A DNA stretch of 64,000 nt. Source: Saccharibacillus brassicae. Its GTDB lineage: Bacteria; Bacillota; Bacilli; Paenibacillales; Paenibacillaceae. The stretch is taken from the NCBI RefSeq assembly GCF_006542275.1, contig NZ_CP041217.1, positions 2,217,501 through 2,281,500 on the forward strand, written 5' to 3'. The notes below the pieces were generated by a model, which worked only from the letters and a program-made list of their open reading frames with translations, was not told the origin of the DNA and made no database searches. A program made the translations under genes and the position numbers. Positions 53,111 to 61,220 of this stretch are shown piece by piece (position 1 is the stretch's first letter; the number at the start of each line of letters is the position of its first letter).

Positions 53111-54334
53111 ATGCCCGCTTCCCTGCCGGACGCTTCCGGAAAATCTTCGAACATCGGCCTGCCGATGTTCGTGCTCATGCTCAATTTGTTTATCGCGCTG
53201 CTCGGTCAGGGCATGGTCATTCCGATCCTGCCCGAGTACCTCAAGCAGTTCGATGCCGCGGGAACGGCCGCCGGCTATCTGGTCGCGGCTTTCGGCGCGG
53301 CGCAGTTCCTGTTCTCGCCGATCGGCGGACAGCTGTCGGACCGGCTCGGCCGCAAAAAGCTCATTATCGCCGGCCTGCTGTTCACCGTCGTCTCCGATTA
53401 CCTGTTCGCGGTCGGCCATACGCTGCCGCTGCTGTACGCCGCGCGCTTTATCGGCGGCATCGGGCTCGGCCTGATGGTCCCGTCCGTCATGGCGTACGTC
53501 GCCGACAGCACGACGCCCGCGACCCGTGCCAAAGGCATGGGTTACCTCGGCGCCGCGATGAATCTCGGCATGGTACTCGGGCCCGGACTGGGCGGCCTGA
53601 TCGCCGAATTCGGCATTCGCGTGCCTTACTACTGCGCGGCGGGTCTCAGCCTGCTGGCCGCCGGCTTGTCGCTGCTGCTGCGCGAGACGCTGACGCCGGA
53701 GCGCCGAGCCGCCGCCGGCGTGCACAAGCGGCAGCCGATCGCGCGGCAGGTCGCGGATTCGTTCCGCACGCCTTATTTTCGCTATCTGCTGCTCGTGTTT
53801 GTCATGACGTTCGGGCTCGTCAACTACGAGACGGTCTACGCGCTGTTCGTCGAGCAAAAATACGGCTTCGACGCGCGCAGCATCTCGATCGTCATCACGC
53901 TCGGCGCGGTGATCGGCATCGTCTGCCAGATCTGGCTGCTGGACCGCGCGGTGCGCCGGTTCGGCGAAATCAGGCTGATCCGGCTGTCGCTGATCCTGAC
54001 CGCCGCCGCCCTGGTGCTGATGCTGATCCGGTTCAATCTCGTCTATCTGCTGTTGATTTCGGCCATCTTCTTCGCGTTCAACTCGTTCCTGCGCCCGACC
54101 GTCGGCACGCTGATCGCCAACGCCGCCGGAGACCGGCAGGGCTATGCGGCGGGACTCAACACGACGTATATGAGCCTCGGCAGCATCGTCGGTCCGCTGC
54201 TCGCCGGATGGCTGTTTGACGTACAGATCAATCTGCCTTATGTGCTGGGGGCCGTCATTCTGCTGGCCGCGCTTGCCTTGACGGGCGGGCGCCAGGCGAA
54301 GCCGGCAGCCGAAGGAGGGGCCGGGCATGAGTGA
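53111..54334 (+). CDS. MFS drug/metabolite exporter (TetA/NorA-like)
   Basis: 407 residues from the ATG at 53111 (AAAAGGAG upstream). Twelve membrane helices, motif A between helices 2 and 3 (GGQLSDRLGRKKLI), and motif C in helix 5 (LGAAMNLGMVLGPGLGGLIA) typical of drug/H+ antiporters. It probably exports a toxic small molecule. The next gene, a TetR regulator, overlaps its end by 8 bp, and a palindrome covers the promoter, so the exporter is likely ligand-induced. Confidence 0.88.
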   Translation: MPASLPDASGKSSNIGLPMFVLMLNLFIALLGQGMVIPILPEYLKQFDAAGTAAGYLVAAFGAAQFLFSPIGGQLSDRLGRKKLIIAGLLFTVVSDYLFAVGHTLPLLYAARFIGGIGLGLMVPSVMAYVADSTTPATRAKGMGYLGAAMNLGMVLGPGLGGLIAEFGIRVPYYCAAGLSLLAAGLSLLLRETLTPERRAAAGVHKRQPIARQVADSFRTPYFRYLLLVFVMTFGLVNYETVYALFVEQKYGFDARSISIVITLGAVIGIVCQIWLLDRAVRRFGEIRLIRLSLILTAAALVLMLIRFNLVYLLLISAIFFAFNSFLRPTVGTLIANAAGDRQGYAAGLNTTYMSLGSIVGPLLAGWLFDVQINLPYVLGAVILLAALALTGGRQAKPAAEGGAGHE

Positions 54335-55178
54335 GACATGGCATCGGCAGCGCAAGCAGCACAACCGCGAAGAATTGATCGCCGCCGGACGGACGCTGTT
54401 TCTGAAGCGGGGCTTTGCCGCGGTGGCTGTCAAAGACATCTGCGAACAGGCCGGCGTCAGCCGCGTCACGTTCTACAAGCACTTCGAATCGATCGACGAA
54501 GTCGGCTTCGAAGTGCAGATGGAGGCGCTGGCGCAGATGGCCGAACAGGTCCGGGCGGCCGGCGAGCAGGCTGCGGCGGATTCGGGCGGCTCGGCCGGAC
54601 CCATCGGACCCGGCGGGCCCGGCGGGCCGGTGGAGGCTCTGCCGGGCGAGCGGTTATTGCCCGCGCCGACCGGCGCCGACCGTCTTCGGGCCATGCTGCT
54701 GGCCTGGGCGGCGTATGCCGATTGCAATCGGGACTCCATGAAGTTCATTCTGCTGTTCGACCTGCACTACGACGCGTATCCGCCCGGCGACAGGCTGCGC
54801 GAGCGGTACGGCGCTTTTATCGCCGAGCAGAAAGAGCGGCATTTCCTGAACGAAGCGCTGAGCGCCGGTATCGAAGACGGCTCGCTTCGCTTGGACCTTG
54901 ATCTGCGCGAGACCGGCGAGTTCATCTTCACCGCCATGATGGGCCTGCTCCAGAAGCTCAGCCTGTCCGCCGAAGATCCGTATTCGCCGGACTCCGGCAG
55001 CCGCAGAATCGCCGCGAGATTCATTGGGCTGATTCTCGGCTCGCTGCTTGGCGACGCGCCAGCCAAGGGCGCGGCGGCTTCGGCCGGCGACAGCCCGGCC
55101 GGGCAGCAGGGCGCGGCGCCGGAGCACCGCCGGGGCGAGTCCCGCGGCGGCTCGCGGAACGGACGCGGGGACGCCTGA
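54327..55178 (+). CDS. TetR-family regulator with collagen-like insert and long tail
   Basis: 283 residues, longer than the usual 190-220. The helix-turn-helix is at 12-58 (REELIAAGRTLFLKRGFAAV, then VTFYKHFESIDEV). A Gly/Pro stretch GPIGPGGPGGP (91-101) interrupts the ligand domain. The C-terminal 40 residues are Gly/Ala/Arg-rich low-complexity sequence. It overlaps the MFS gene and is likely its repressor. The insert and tail look like recent low-complexity growth of a GC-rich gene. Confidence 0.85.
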   Translation: MSETWHRQRKQHNREELIAAGRTLFLKRGFAAVAVKDICEQAGVSRVTFYKHFESIDEVGFEVQMEALAQMAEQVRAAGEQAAADSGGSAGPIGPGGPGGPVEALPGERLLPAPTGADRLRAMLLAWAAYADCNRDSMKFILLFDLHYDAYPPGDRLRERYGAFIAEQKERHFLNEALSAGIEDGSLRLDLDLRETGEFIFTAMMGLLQKLSLSAEDPYSPDSGSRRIAARFIGLILGSLLGDAPAKGAAASAGDSPAGQQGAAPEHRRGESRGGSRNGRGDA

Positions 55179-55319
55179 CGTCAGGGCCGAAGGCGCGAAG
55201 CGGCCACCGGCCTTTGACGATCCGGGAAGGCCGGTAAGGGAAAGTTGATACGCGAACGCCGACACAGGAACATCGATACCCGAACCCTAATCCGGCCCCG
55301 CCGATCCGGGAACGCCAGA

Positions 55320-55361
55320 AAGGCTGCCCGCTCTCCTCGGAGAGCGGGCAGCCTTTTTTTT
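55320..55361 (+). terminator. Terminator of the MFS/TetR operon
   Basis: GGCTGCCCGCTCTC pairs with GAGAGCGGGCAGCC across a 4-nt loop and is followed by T8. Confidence 0.95.
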
Positions 55362-55372
55362 ATACGCATACG

Positions 55373-55482
55373 GCTCTTGAACGGTTCTGGATCGCCTTCT
55401 GACCGCCTCTTAACGACTTCTTGACCTGCTATCGACCGCCTTTTCACCGCCTCTCAACCACCTCTCAACCCCCTCTCGGCAG
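55373..55482. repeat. Degenerate 11-bp tandem repeat array, ten units (array 2)
   Basis: Ten consecutive 11-bp units run without any slip from 55373 to 55482, for example GCTCTTGAACG, CCTTCTGACCG, CCTCTTAACGA, CTTCTTGACCT, CCTCTCAACCA, CCTCTCAACCC. Consensus CCTCTTGACCG. Re-phased, the core T(T/C)(G/A)A(T/C)CG matches array 1. Non-coding; located after the terminator. Confidence 0.85.
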
Positions 55483-55562
55483 CCCGCCGAACGCCGGCTT
55501 CCGCTTGCCCGGATACCGCTTTTTATGCGCGCCCGAACTTTTATTTTAAATTCATCGTATAT

Positions 55563-55578
55563 TGTGATATTTATCACA
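55563..55578 (+). promoter_or_regulatory. Fnr/CRP-type site upstream of the DoxX/DoxD-like gene
   Basis: TGTGA-N6-TCACA is a perfect palindrome (TGTGATA-TT-TATCACA), matching the Bacillus Fnr consensus. A TAAGAT -10 candidate is at 55600-55605, which places the site centre 41.5 bp before the expected transcription start, the position of a class II activator. A Rex site is the alternative. Confidence 0.6.
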
Positions 55579-55693
55579 TATTAAATTTTAGATTTAATTT
55601 AAGATAAGGACATGGAAGAGATGATCATCAACCAAACAAACAAAAAGAGCCGCTGAGACAGCGACCCAATAAACCCTTAGGAGAGTGGAACTA

Positions 55694-56233
55694 ATGAACA
55701 ACTGGCTGAGAACGAACAAAGTGGCAATGTGGCTGCTGACCGTACTGCGCGTGTACATCGGATACAAATGGATTACCGGAGGATGGGGCAAGCTGACCGG
55801 CGGAGGCTTTGACGCTTCGGGCTTCCTGCAGGGCGCGCTGGCTCAGTCGGGCGGCGACCATCCGGCCGTGCAGCCTCTGTGGGCAAGCTTCCTTGAACAC
55901 TTCGCCATCCCGAATGTCGGCCTGTTCAACGTCCTCGTCCCTATCGGCGAATTCGCGGTAGGCCTGGGCCTGATCCTCGGTACGTTCACCACCTTCGCCG
56001 CTCTGATGGGCATGGTCATGAACTTCGCCTTCCTCTTCTCGGGCACCGTCAGCACCAACCCGTACCTGATCCTGGCCGAGATCTTCATCGTCGTCGCTGC
56101 CCTGAACGCCGGCAAAATCGGTCTCGACCGTTGGGTCATCCCTTACCTCAGAGCACATGTCTGGGGCCGCAACAAAAAACAGGACGGCACAAACGGCAGC
56201 GCGACCGACAATCAGAAGATCAGCGCCGCCTAA
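55694..56233 (+). CDS. DoxX/DoxD-family membrane protein
   Basis: 179 residues from the ATG at 55694 (AGGAGAG upstream; a GTG nine nt earlier is too close). Four membrane helices and the motifs 'LLTVLRVYIGYKWITGGWGKL' (first 20 residues matter: R19, Y21, W25) and 'NVGLFNVLVPIGEFAVGLGL' of the DoxD/TQO-small-subunit group. Relatives are linked to thiosulfate or quinone redox chemistry or to redox stress, though most are unstudied. The Fnr-type site with class II spacing suggests induction when oxygen is low. The C-terminal tail is polar. Confidence 0.8.
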   Translation: MNNWLRTNKVAMWLLTVLRVYIGYKWITGGWGKLTGGGFDASGFLQGALAQSGGDHPAVQPLWASFLEHFAIPNVGLFNVLVPIGEFAVGLGLILGTFTTFAALMGMVMNFAFLFSGTVSTNPYLILAEIFIVVAALNAGKIGLDRWVIPYLRAHVWGRNKKQDGTNGSATDNQKISAA

Positions 56234-56312
56234 GCTTTCAGACCCCAAGTGATCGAGTCCGATCCGATTCAGTCCGATCCACTTCTTCCTTCGTGCACTT
56301 TACGCAAAAAAG

Positions 56313-56367
56313 AAAAAAAGCGCCGCCTCCCGCATTCCGTCGAATGCGAAGAGATCGGCGCTTTTTC
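56313..56367. terminator. Bidirectional terminator between the DoxX/DoxD gene and a hypothetical gene
   Basis: AAAAAGCGCCG pairs with CGGCGCTTTTT; an inner CGCATTC/GAATGCG stem adds a second hairpin. Confidence 0.85.
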
Positions 56368-56384
56368 CCGTGTCCGGCGATCAT

Positions 56385-57029
56385 TCAGCGGCGGGGACGG
56401 CGCCCCGGAGATCCGCCTGCCGCCCGCTTGCCGCCGGGCGGCACGTCTATGCCGTGGCTGCGCGCCAGGTCGATCAGGGCGGAAGCGCCGAAGCGGACCG
56501 CCATCAGCACGTCCGTACGCTCTTCGTCGCTGCGGTAAGCGGACTCTTCTTCGCGGTCCGCAAAATCCGGCGCGCCGCTTCCGTAGTACGGATGCCAGCC
56601 GATCGGCGGCGGGTACGGCGCCCCGGCCGGCTCTTTGCCCCCGTCCTGCCGCTTATCCGTTCCCGCCCCTTTCGCCGATACCGATACCGACACCGCCTCC
56701 TGCGCCGACCTTCGCTGCGTTTCGCCAAGCCGCGACATCTCTGGCCCTGCTACGCCGGGTTCCTTCTCCCCTTGCCCTGCCGCTTCGCACAGCTTGATCG
56801 CCGGCTCAAGCGCCGACGACGCGTCCGCGCCTTCTTCCGCGCACAGCATGAGCAGCTCCAGCAGTTCCGCCGCGCGCTCCGGATCGCGAAGACGCACCGG
56901 CTTCCCTTCTTCGCCCGCTTCTTCTCCCACCAGCTCGCTCAGCATCAGCCCTGCCCATTCCGCCACTTCCGTCGCTTCCTGCGGCAGCACCCGAATCCGA
57001 ATGACGTCTTCGCCCGTTCCGTATCGCAC
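56385..57029 (-). CDS. Hypothetical protein with low-complexity middle
   Basis: 214 residues with a GTG start at 57029 (GAGGAGG upstream). Not recognised. Residues 1-80 are predicted helical and acidic (PQEATEVAEWAGLMLSELVG). Residues 85-165 are a low-complexity Gly/Ala/Ser/Glu-rich linker containing a short aromatic patch (GWHPYYGSG). Residues 165-205 hold a second helix (DVLMAVRFGASALIDLARS). No signal peptide or membrane segment. Good ribosome site and flanking terminator support it as a gene. Confidence 0.55.
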   Translation of the reverse strand: MRYGTGEDVIRIRVLPQEATEVAEWAGLMLSELVGEEAGEEGKPVRLRDPERAAELLELLMLCAEEGADASSALEPAIKLCEAAGQGEKEPGVAGPEMSRLGETQRRSAQEAVSVSVSAKGAGTDKRQDGGKEPAGAPYPPPIGWHPYYGSGAPDFADREEESAYRSDEERTDVLMAVRFGASALIDLARSHGIDVPPGGKRAAGGSPGRRPRR

Positions 57030-57171
57030 GTTATTAGCCTCCTCTTCGATCGGTCTGATCGATCTTCTTACTCTTTATTGTAAAAGATAAAATAAGAAGA
57101 TAAAGAGAAGATACGCGGCGCGAAATTTCGTATTTTACGCAGCGTGCGGCCCAACCGCCGTGCAGCCTTCG

Positions 57172-57204
57172 CCGATTCCAATCCGCTTCCGATCCGGTTC
57201 AATC
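57172..57204. repeat. Short 11-bp repeat, three units (array 4)
   Basis: CCGATTCCAAT, CCGCTTCCGAT, CCGGTTCAATC follow each other with exact 11-bp spacing just beyond the GH18 stop codon. Confidence 0.55.
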
Positions 57205-57212
57205 GCGGCCCG

Positions 57213-58259
57213 TCACTTCAGTCCCGCCTGCAGCGCCGCCCAGAAGGTCTCGTCCTCCATGCCCAGCGCATACACGGACAAGCCGGCCAGCCGATACCTG
57301 ACCGCCAGCCGCGCCTTGAGCTTGATGCTGTACGCGTCTTCGTACCAGAGCACATGCTTGTCGCCGCCCGGCGCGGTGTAGGGCAGGCGCATGGACAGCG
57401 ACCGGGCGTCGCGCGTCCCGGGATTGCCCAGCATGCGGACGATGCGGCGCGCTTCCGTCCATTTCAGCATGGCGCCGCTCTCGTCTTGCGGATCGGACAG
57501 ATTCCAATCGTTGCCGTAAGCGGGAATGCCCGCAAGCAGCTTGGACGGCTCCACTTCCGAGACGGCAAATTTCAGCGAAGATTCCATCCACGCGAGGCCG
57601 GCCGACGAACCCGGTTCGCTCCACATTCCGTGTTCGTCGTACGTCATGACCTGGATCAGATCGGCTTCGCGTCCGAGCGCTTCGTAATCGAAAGCGCCGG
57701 ACCAGCCGTTACCGGGATCGTCTTCCGATTTGGCCGGCACGGACACCATCGTTTTTTTGCCGGATTTGCGCATCTCCCGGGCCGTGTCGCGCACGAAGCG
57801 GCTCAGCGCCGCCCGATCTTCCGGCCGCACCTCTTCGAAATCGATATTGATGCCGGCGTAATCGTGCGTGCGGACCGTCCGCAGCATATGGCGAATAAGC
57901 CGGATTTTGGCCTGCGGCTCGTTCAGCACGCGGCGGGCGATGTCCGCGTCCCAGCCGTTCTCGCCGTAATTCGAGACGAGCGCGTACGACTCCATGCCGG
58001 CGCGGTCCGCCCTCTCCAGCGCCCGCTCCGGCACGGACCCGACCAGATTGCCGGCCGCGTCCGCATTGAGCGTATCGGTGGCGAGCCGATTGAACCGGTC
58101 CGAATACTGCCGCAGCGATGCGTCCGAATCCGCCGTGTAATACGCCAGCACGATCGGCTGCGCCGGCGGCGAACCCGGATTCGCGAAGCCGGCGGTTCGG
58201 CTCTGCGCGAGCAGCAGGGCGGCAGTCAGCAGACCGGCGGCGATTTTTCGGTATCCCAT
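57213..58259 (-). CDS. Secreted GH18-family (YaaH-like) glycosidase
   Basis: 348 residues from the ATG at 58259 (AAGGAGGC upstream). Signal peptide (1-26), then a GH18 TIM barrel with the catalytic strand GINIDFEEV (D140, acid E142), 'VMTYDEHG' and a C-terminal 'YRLAGLSVYALGMED'. There are no LysM domains, unlike spore YaaH. GH18 proteins of this subgroup act on chitin-like or peptidoglycan-derived glycans, often in spore germination. Transcribed alone. Confidence 0.85.
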   Translation of the reverse strand: MGYRKIAAGLLTAALLLAQSRTAGFANPGSPPAQPIVLAYYTADSDASLRQYSDRFNRLATDTLNADAAGNLVGSVPERALERADRAGMESYALVSNYGENGWDADIARRVLNEPQAKIRLIRHMLRTVRTHDYAGINIDFEEVRPEDRAALSRFVRDTAREMRKSGKKTMVSVPAKSEDDPGNGWSGAFDYEALGREADLIQVMTYDEHGMWSEPGSSAGLAWMESSLKFAVSEVEPSKLLAGIPAYGNDWNLSDPQDESGAMLKWTEARRIVRMLGNPGTRDARSLSMRLPYTAPGGDKHVLWYEDAYSIKLKARLAVRYRLAGLSVYALGMEDETFWAALQAGLK

Positions 58260-58413
58260 ACGCGTGCCTCCTTCGCTTCGTTTTGTCTTTTTCTTTTCCC
58301 GGCAAAAAAACAAAAAGCGGCCATCGCCTCCAAGACGATTCCGCTTCATGCCGTTGACGCTAATCTATAGGTTTCGAGCCGAATTTCAGAACATGCGGTC
58401 ATGCAGGGCCGTC

Positions 58414-58785
58414 TCAACGAATGTCCGGCGATCCCAACCGGTTCACCGTACGGAATTGCTGGCCGTCGTCTTTGCGTCTGGCCCGTCTAGGACCGGTGCG
58501 AAGCTCGTTGGTCAGTTCCGTGAACCAGGCTTCGTCGCGAATCTGCAAGGCCAGGTCGATCAGGCTGCGAATCTCCTGCTCGCTTTTGCGCGGATTCTCC
58601 GACAATTTCTTCATGCCCCGATCCGATACGGCAATCTCCTTGCCCATCAACTCCTTGTTGTCGCTGTGGGTCACTTGCAGCAGAGCCGTCTGAATGGGCG
58701 CACTCGCCGCAATCAGATAACCGTGTACCAGAGCTCCGTCGTCGGTATATGCTTGAATCCAGTCTCCCGTCGTCCATTTACTCAT
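58414..58785 (-). CDS. IDEAL-domain protein
   Basis: 123 residues. Residues 1-60 form a small beta-rich region (GDWIQAYTDDGALVHGYLI). Residues about 73-93 match the IDEAL domain (SLIDLALQIRDEAWFTELT), a short helical motif found only in Firmicutes proteins such as YpiB and ComK-related regulators. The C-terminus is basic (RTGPRRARRKDDG). Soluble, cytoplasmic; the role is unknown, but the motif is thought to mediate protein contacts. Divergent from the Rrf2 gene. Confidence 0.75.
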   Translation of the reverse strand: MSKWTTGDWIQAYTDDGALVHGYLIAASAPIQTALLQVTHSDNKELMGKEIAVSDRGMKKLSENPRKSEQEIRSLIDLALQIRDEAWFTELTNELRTGPRRARRKDDGQQFRTVNRLGSPDIR

Positions 58786-58862
58786 GTTGATACACCTCTC
58801 TCTTCCCCGTTAAGAAGTTTGTTGTTTGCCAGATGCGGCTGAAAGAATTATACTTGGGTTAT

Positions 58863-58887
58863 AACTGTAATTATAAAGGATACAGTT
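58863..58887. promoter_or_regulatory. Inverted repeat in the IDEAL/Rrf2 divergent promoter region
   Basis: AACTGTA and TACAGTT, perfect 7-bp arms separated by 11 bp. A candidate operator for the Rrf2 protein. Confidence 0.55.
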
Positions 58888-58979
58888 CAAAAGGTCAAGA
58901 AAGGTGAACCGTTATTCATTCTCCGCACGGACCTTCGAATCTTATCCTTATATTAAATCAAGTGAGGGAGGGATAAACA

Positions 58980-59423
58980 ATGAATAGCGAATTTCCTGCC
59001 GCCGTGCACATTTTGGTCTATTTGGCCCACTCTCCTTCCCGGTCCGCCAACAGCGAGGAACTGGCCGCAAACGTCGGCATCCACCCTGCGCGAGTCCGCA
59101 AAACGATGGGCTGCCTGCGGGAACAAGGCTGGGTGCTTACGCGCGAAGGCATAGGCGGCGGTTACCGGCTGGCGGCCGAGCCTGCCGGCATCCGGCTGTC
59201 CGACGTGTACCGGGCGGCATGCTGCGGAGGACTTCGGCCGAAAAAGAATACCGGCAGCCCCGGCAGCGACTGCGTCGTCGCATCCGGGATCTCCGGCGCG
59301 ATGAGCGGCTACTTCGACGAAGCGGAGCGGCGCTATCTCGATTACTTCGACGGAGTGACCGTACAGGACGTGCTGAACCGGATCGTCGACGGTGAACTTC
59401 CGGGCGCGATGATGGCGGACTGA
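58980..59423 (+). CDS. Rrf2-family transcriptional regulator
   Basis: 147 residues, ATG behind GAGGGAGGG. It has a winged helix (1-70; AAVHILVYLAHSPSRSANSE, GGGYRLA), then a short domain with cysteines C81, C82 and C98, plus C45 in the DNA-binding part. The spacing differs from the three-Cys cluster of IscR, so an iron-sulfur cluster is uncertain; a thiol switch is possible, as in related YwnA-type proteins. Autoregulation through the AACTGTA repeat is likely. Confidence 0.85.
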   Translation: MNSEFPAAVHILVYLAHSPSRSANSEELAANVGIHPARVRKTMGCLREQGWVLTREGIGGGYRLAAEPAGIRLSDVYRAACCGGLRPKKNTGSPGSDCVVASGISGAMSGYFDEAERRYLDYFDGVTVQDVLNRIVDGELPGAMMAD

Positions 59424-59478
59424 GGCCTAGACGGCGCCTAGGCAGCCCCTGCCGCCCGCCTGAAGCGGCTTTGGCGGG

Positions 59479-60519
59479 TTACTCGGCGCCCGTGACGCTG
59501 CGCAGCACGTCGTCGATCATCCGGCTGTTGGCGACGGCGCCCGTGTACAGCCAGCTGCTGTCGCGGCCGAACTCGTACACCTGCCCCGCCTTTACGGCCG
59601 GGATATTCTGCCAGACCGGATCGGCCAGCACCTGTTCCTTGTCTTTGCCGCTTGCGTTAACGAGGAACACGTAGTCCGCGTCCAGGCCGGCCAGCAGCTC
59701 AAGCGATAGGCTGCTCCAGTTCGCTTCGCCGGCTTCCGAAGACTGCTTCACGAGATCCGGCACGGCCATGCCGAGATCGTTGTAGATCACGTCTCCGCTC
59801 GACAGGTTCATGTTCACGACGTAGACGTCTTTTTCCGTAACCCAGAGCGCCGCCGCTTTGTTCGCGCCCTTAGTGGCTGCGCCCAGCTTGCTTTTGGCAT
59901 CGGCCGCTTTGGCTTCGTATTCGTCCAGCACCCGCTGCGCGTCTTCCGGCTTGCCCAGCACTTCCCCGATCGTCAGCAGTTCCTGCCGCCAGTCGTTGTT
60001 CTGCGCATTGCCTACCACATAGGTCGGAGCAATCGCCGAATACTGCTTGTACTTGTCGCCCGCCACCAGTTCCGCGCTGTCCATCAGGATCAGGTCCGGC
60101 GCGTAGCTGGCTGTCACTTCGAGCGGCAGATCGGACGGAATGCCCGGAATGCCGGACAGCGAATCCTGCAAATAAGCTTGCAGCATATCTGTGCCGATCA
60201 TCCACTGCGCGACCGGCTTCACGCCGAGCGCGACCAGAGGATCTTCCAGATAGGAAGCGATGATCGCTTTCGGCTCGGCCGGGATCGTCACTTCATGCCC
60301 CATCGAGTCGGTCAGTACGCGTTCTTCCGCCGAAGAGGCCGCCTCGCCGGTGCCGCTGTCCGCCGTGTCTTCCGCCGTCCGACCGGCTGCCGGTTCGGTC
60401 GCCGCCGTGCCTTGGTCTGCCGCATTGTCTGTCGCCGCATCGCCCGAGCAGGCGCTTAGAGCAAGGGCCAGACCGCCGACCAGCGTAAAAGCCAGACTTT
60501 TGAACGTTCTTGTTGTCAT
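59479..60519 (-). CDS. Iron-siderophore ABC transporter substrate-binding lipoprotein
   Basis: 346 residues. Lipoprotein signal with Cys24 (ALSACSGD), an acidic Thr/Ala/Glu-rich linker (25-65), then a FecB/FhuD-type helical-backbone binding fold (VLTDSMGHEVTIPAEPKAII, APDLILMDS, YVFLVNASG). It binds ferric siderophore outside the membrane. A near-consensus Fur box lies in its promoter. No permease or ATPase genes are adjacent, so it must work with a transporter encoded elsewhere. Confidence 0.9.
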   Translation of the reverse strand: MTTRTFKSLAFTLVGGLALALSACSGDAATDNAADQGTAATEPAAGRTAEDTADSGTGEAASSAEERVLTDSMGHEVTIPAEPKAIIASYLEDPLVALGVKPVAQWMIGTDMLQAYLQDSLSGIPGIPSDLPLEVTASYAPDLILMDSAELVAGDKYKQYSAIAPTYVVGNAQNNDWRQELLTIGEVLGKPEDAQRVLDEYEAKAADAKSKLGAATKGANKAAALWVTEKDVYVVNMNLSSGDVIYNDLGMAVPDLVKQSSEAGEANWSSLSLELLAGLDADYVFLVNASGKDKEQVLADPVWQNIPAVKAGQVYEFGRDSSWLYTGAVANSRMIDDVLRSVTGAE

Positions 60520-60549
60520 GGAATCGTGAGCCTCCGTCCGAATTTTAAT

Positions 60550-60564
60550 TGATAATCATTCTCA
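60550..60564 (-). promoter_or_regulatory. Fur box
   Basis: TGATAATCATTCTCA differs from the 7-1-7 Fur consensus TGATAATNATTATCA at one position. It is 31 bp upstream of the siderophore-binding protein start codon. Confidence 0.85.
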
Positions 60565-60631
60565 TGAAAACAATATAACGGGATTCCGCCTTTTGCGCAA
60601 GCCCCGTTGAGTCGACGAAAGGAATGAGTAC

Positions 60632-61168
60632 ATGACTCTCCCGAATATTCAACAGCTCTACGACCTTTACGTGAAATCGAACCTCCCCAACCGTTTTACG
60701 GACGAGCAAATCCACGCCCGATTAACCGAAGTCTATTATGCTGAAAAAGTTGAACTGAGTCGTTTTTCCGAGTTGAGCGAAGATCCCCAGGCCGGCTTCG
60801 CCTATGCAAAAGGCGCTTATGTATTCGAAGATCCCCGCGGCATCGAAAAGTTAATGCAGCTAAATGCCGATTTTGATCCGGAAAAAGACGATGCCCATGC
60901 CTGGGTCATGAATTCTACGCAGGTCGGGATGTCCAATTTGCTGTCGTTGGAAATTGCGATTTTTCACGGCATCGACGACGAAGACAGAGAGCTAGGCAAC
61001 CCTGAATTCGAAGAGTATTTGATTATGCTTTACTTGGCCGGTTATCTTTCATTCGAAAACGATCCGCATATCGACCAAGTTCGCGATCGGTACAAACAAG
61101 GCTATTATCTTCGATATTTCGGCGCGCAGGACGGTACCGACCGTTTTTTGTATCCGTCAAAAAAGTAA
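60632..61168 (+). CDS. Protein of unknown function, lower GC than neighbours
   Basis: 178 residues, ATG behind AAAGGAATG. Not recognised. Soluble, acidic, mostly helical; begins MTLPNIQQLYDLYVKSNLPN and contains aromatic-rich 'YLIMLYLAGYLSFEND'. Codon use is visibly AT-richer than in neighbouring genes (frequent TTT, TTA, GAA, AAA), which may show recent acquisition. It is monocistronic with a bidirectional terminator after it. Possibly an immunity- or SMI1-like protein, but there is no firm motif. Confidence 0.65.
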   Translation: MTLPNIQQLYDLYVKSNLPNRFTDEQIHARLTEVYYAEKVELSRFSELSEDPQAGFAYAKGAYVFEDPRGIEKLMQLNADFDPEKDDAHAWVMNSTQVGMSNLLSLEIAIFHGIDDEDRELGNPEFEEYLIMLYLAGYLSFENDPHIDQVRDRYKQGYYLRYFGAQDGTDRFLYPSKK

Positions 61169-61210
61169 AAAAGACGCTCCCGCCCTACGAACAGGGAGAG
61201 AGCGTCTTTT
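61166..61210. terminator. Bidirectional terminator between the hypothetical gene and the ATPase gene
   Basis: AAAAGACGCTC pairs with GAGCGTCTTTT around an inner loop; both flanks have A/T runs. Confidence 0.88.
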
Positions 61211-61220
61211 GGCTGCGAAC

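Noticed and set aside
55373-55482. Possible coding repeat (11-bp units)
   Set aside because: 11 is not a multiple of three, and no frame through the array has a ribosome site or continues into a gene.
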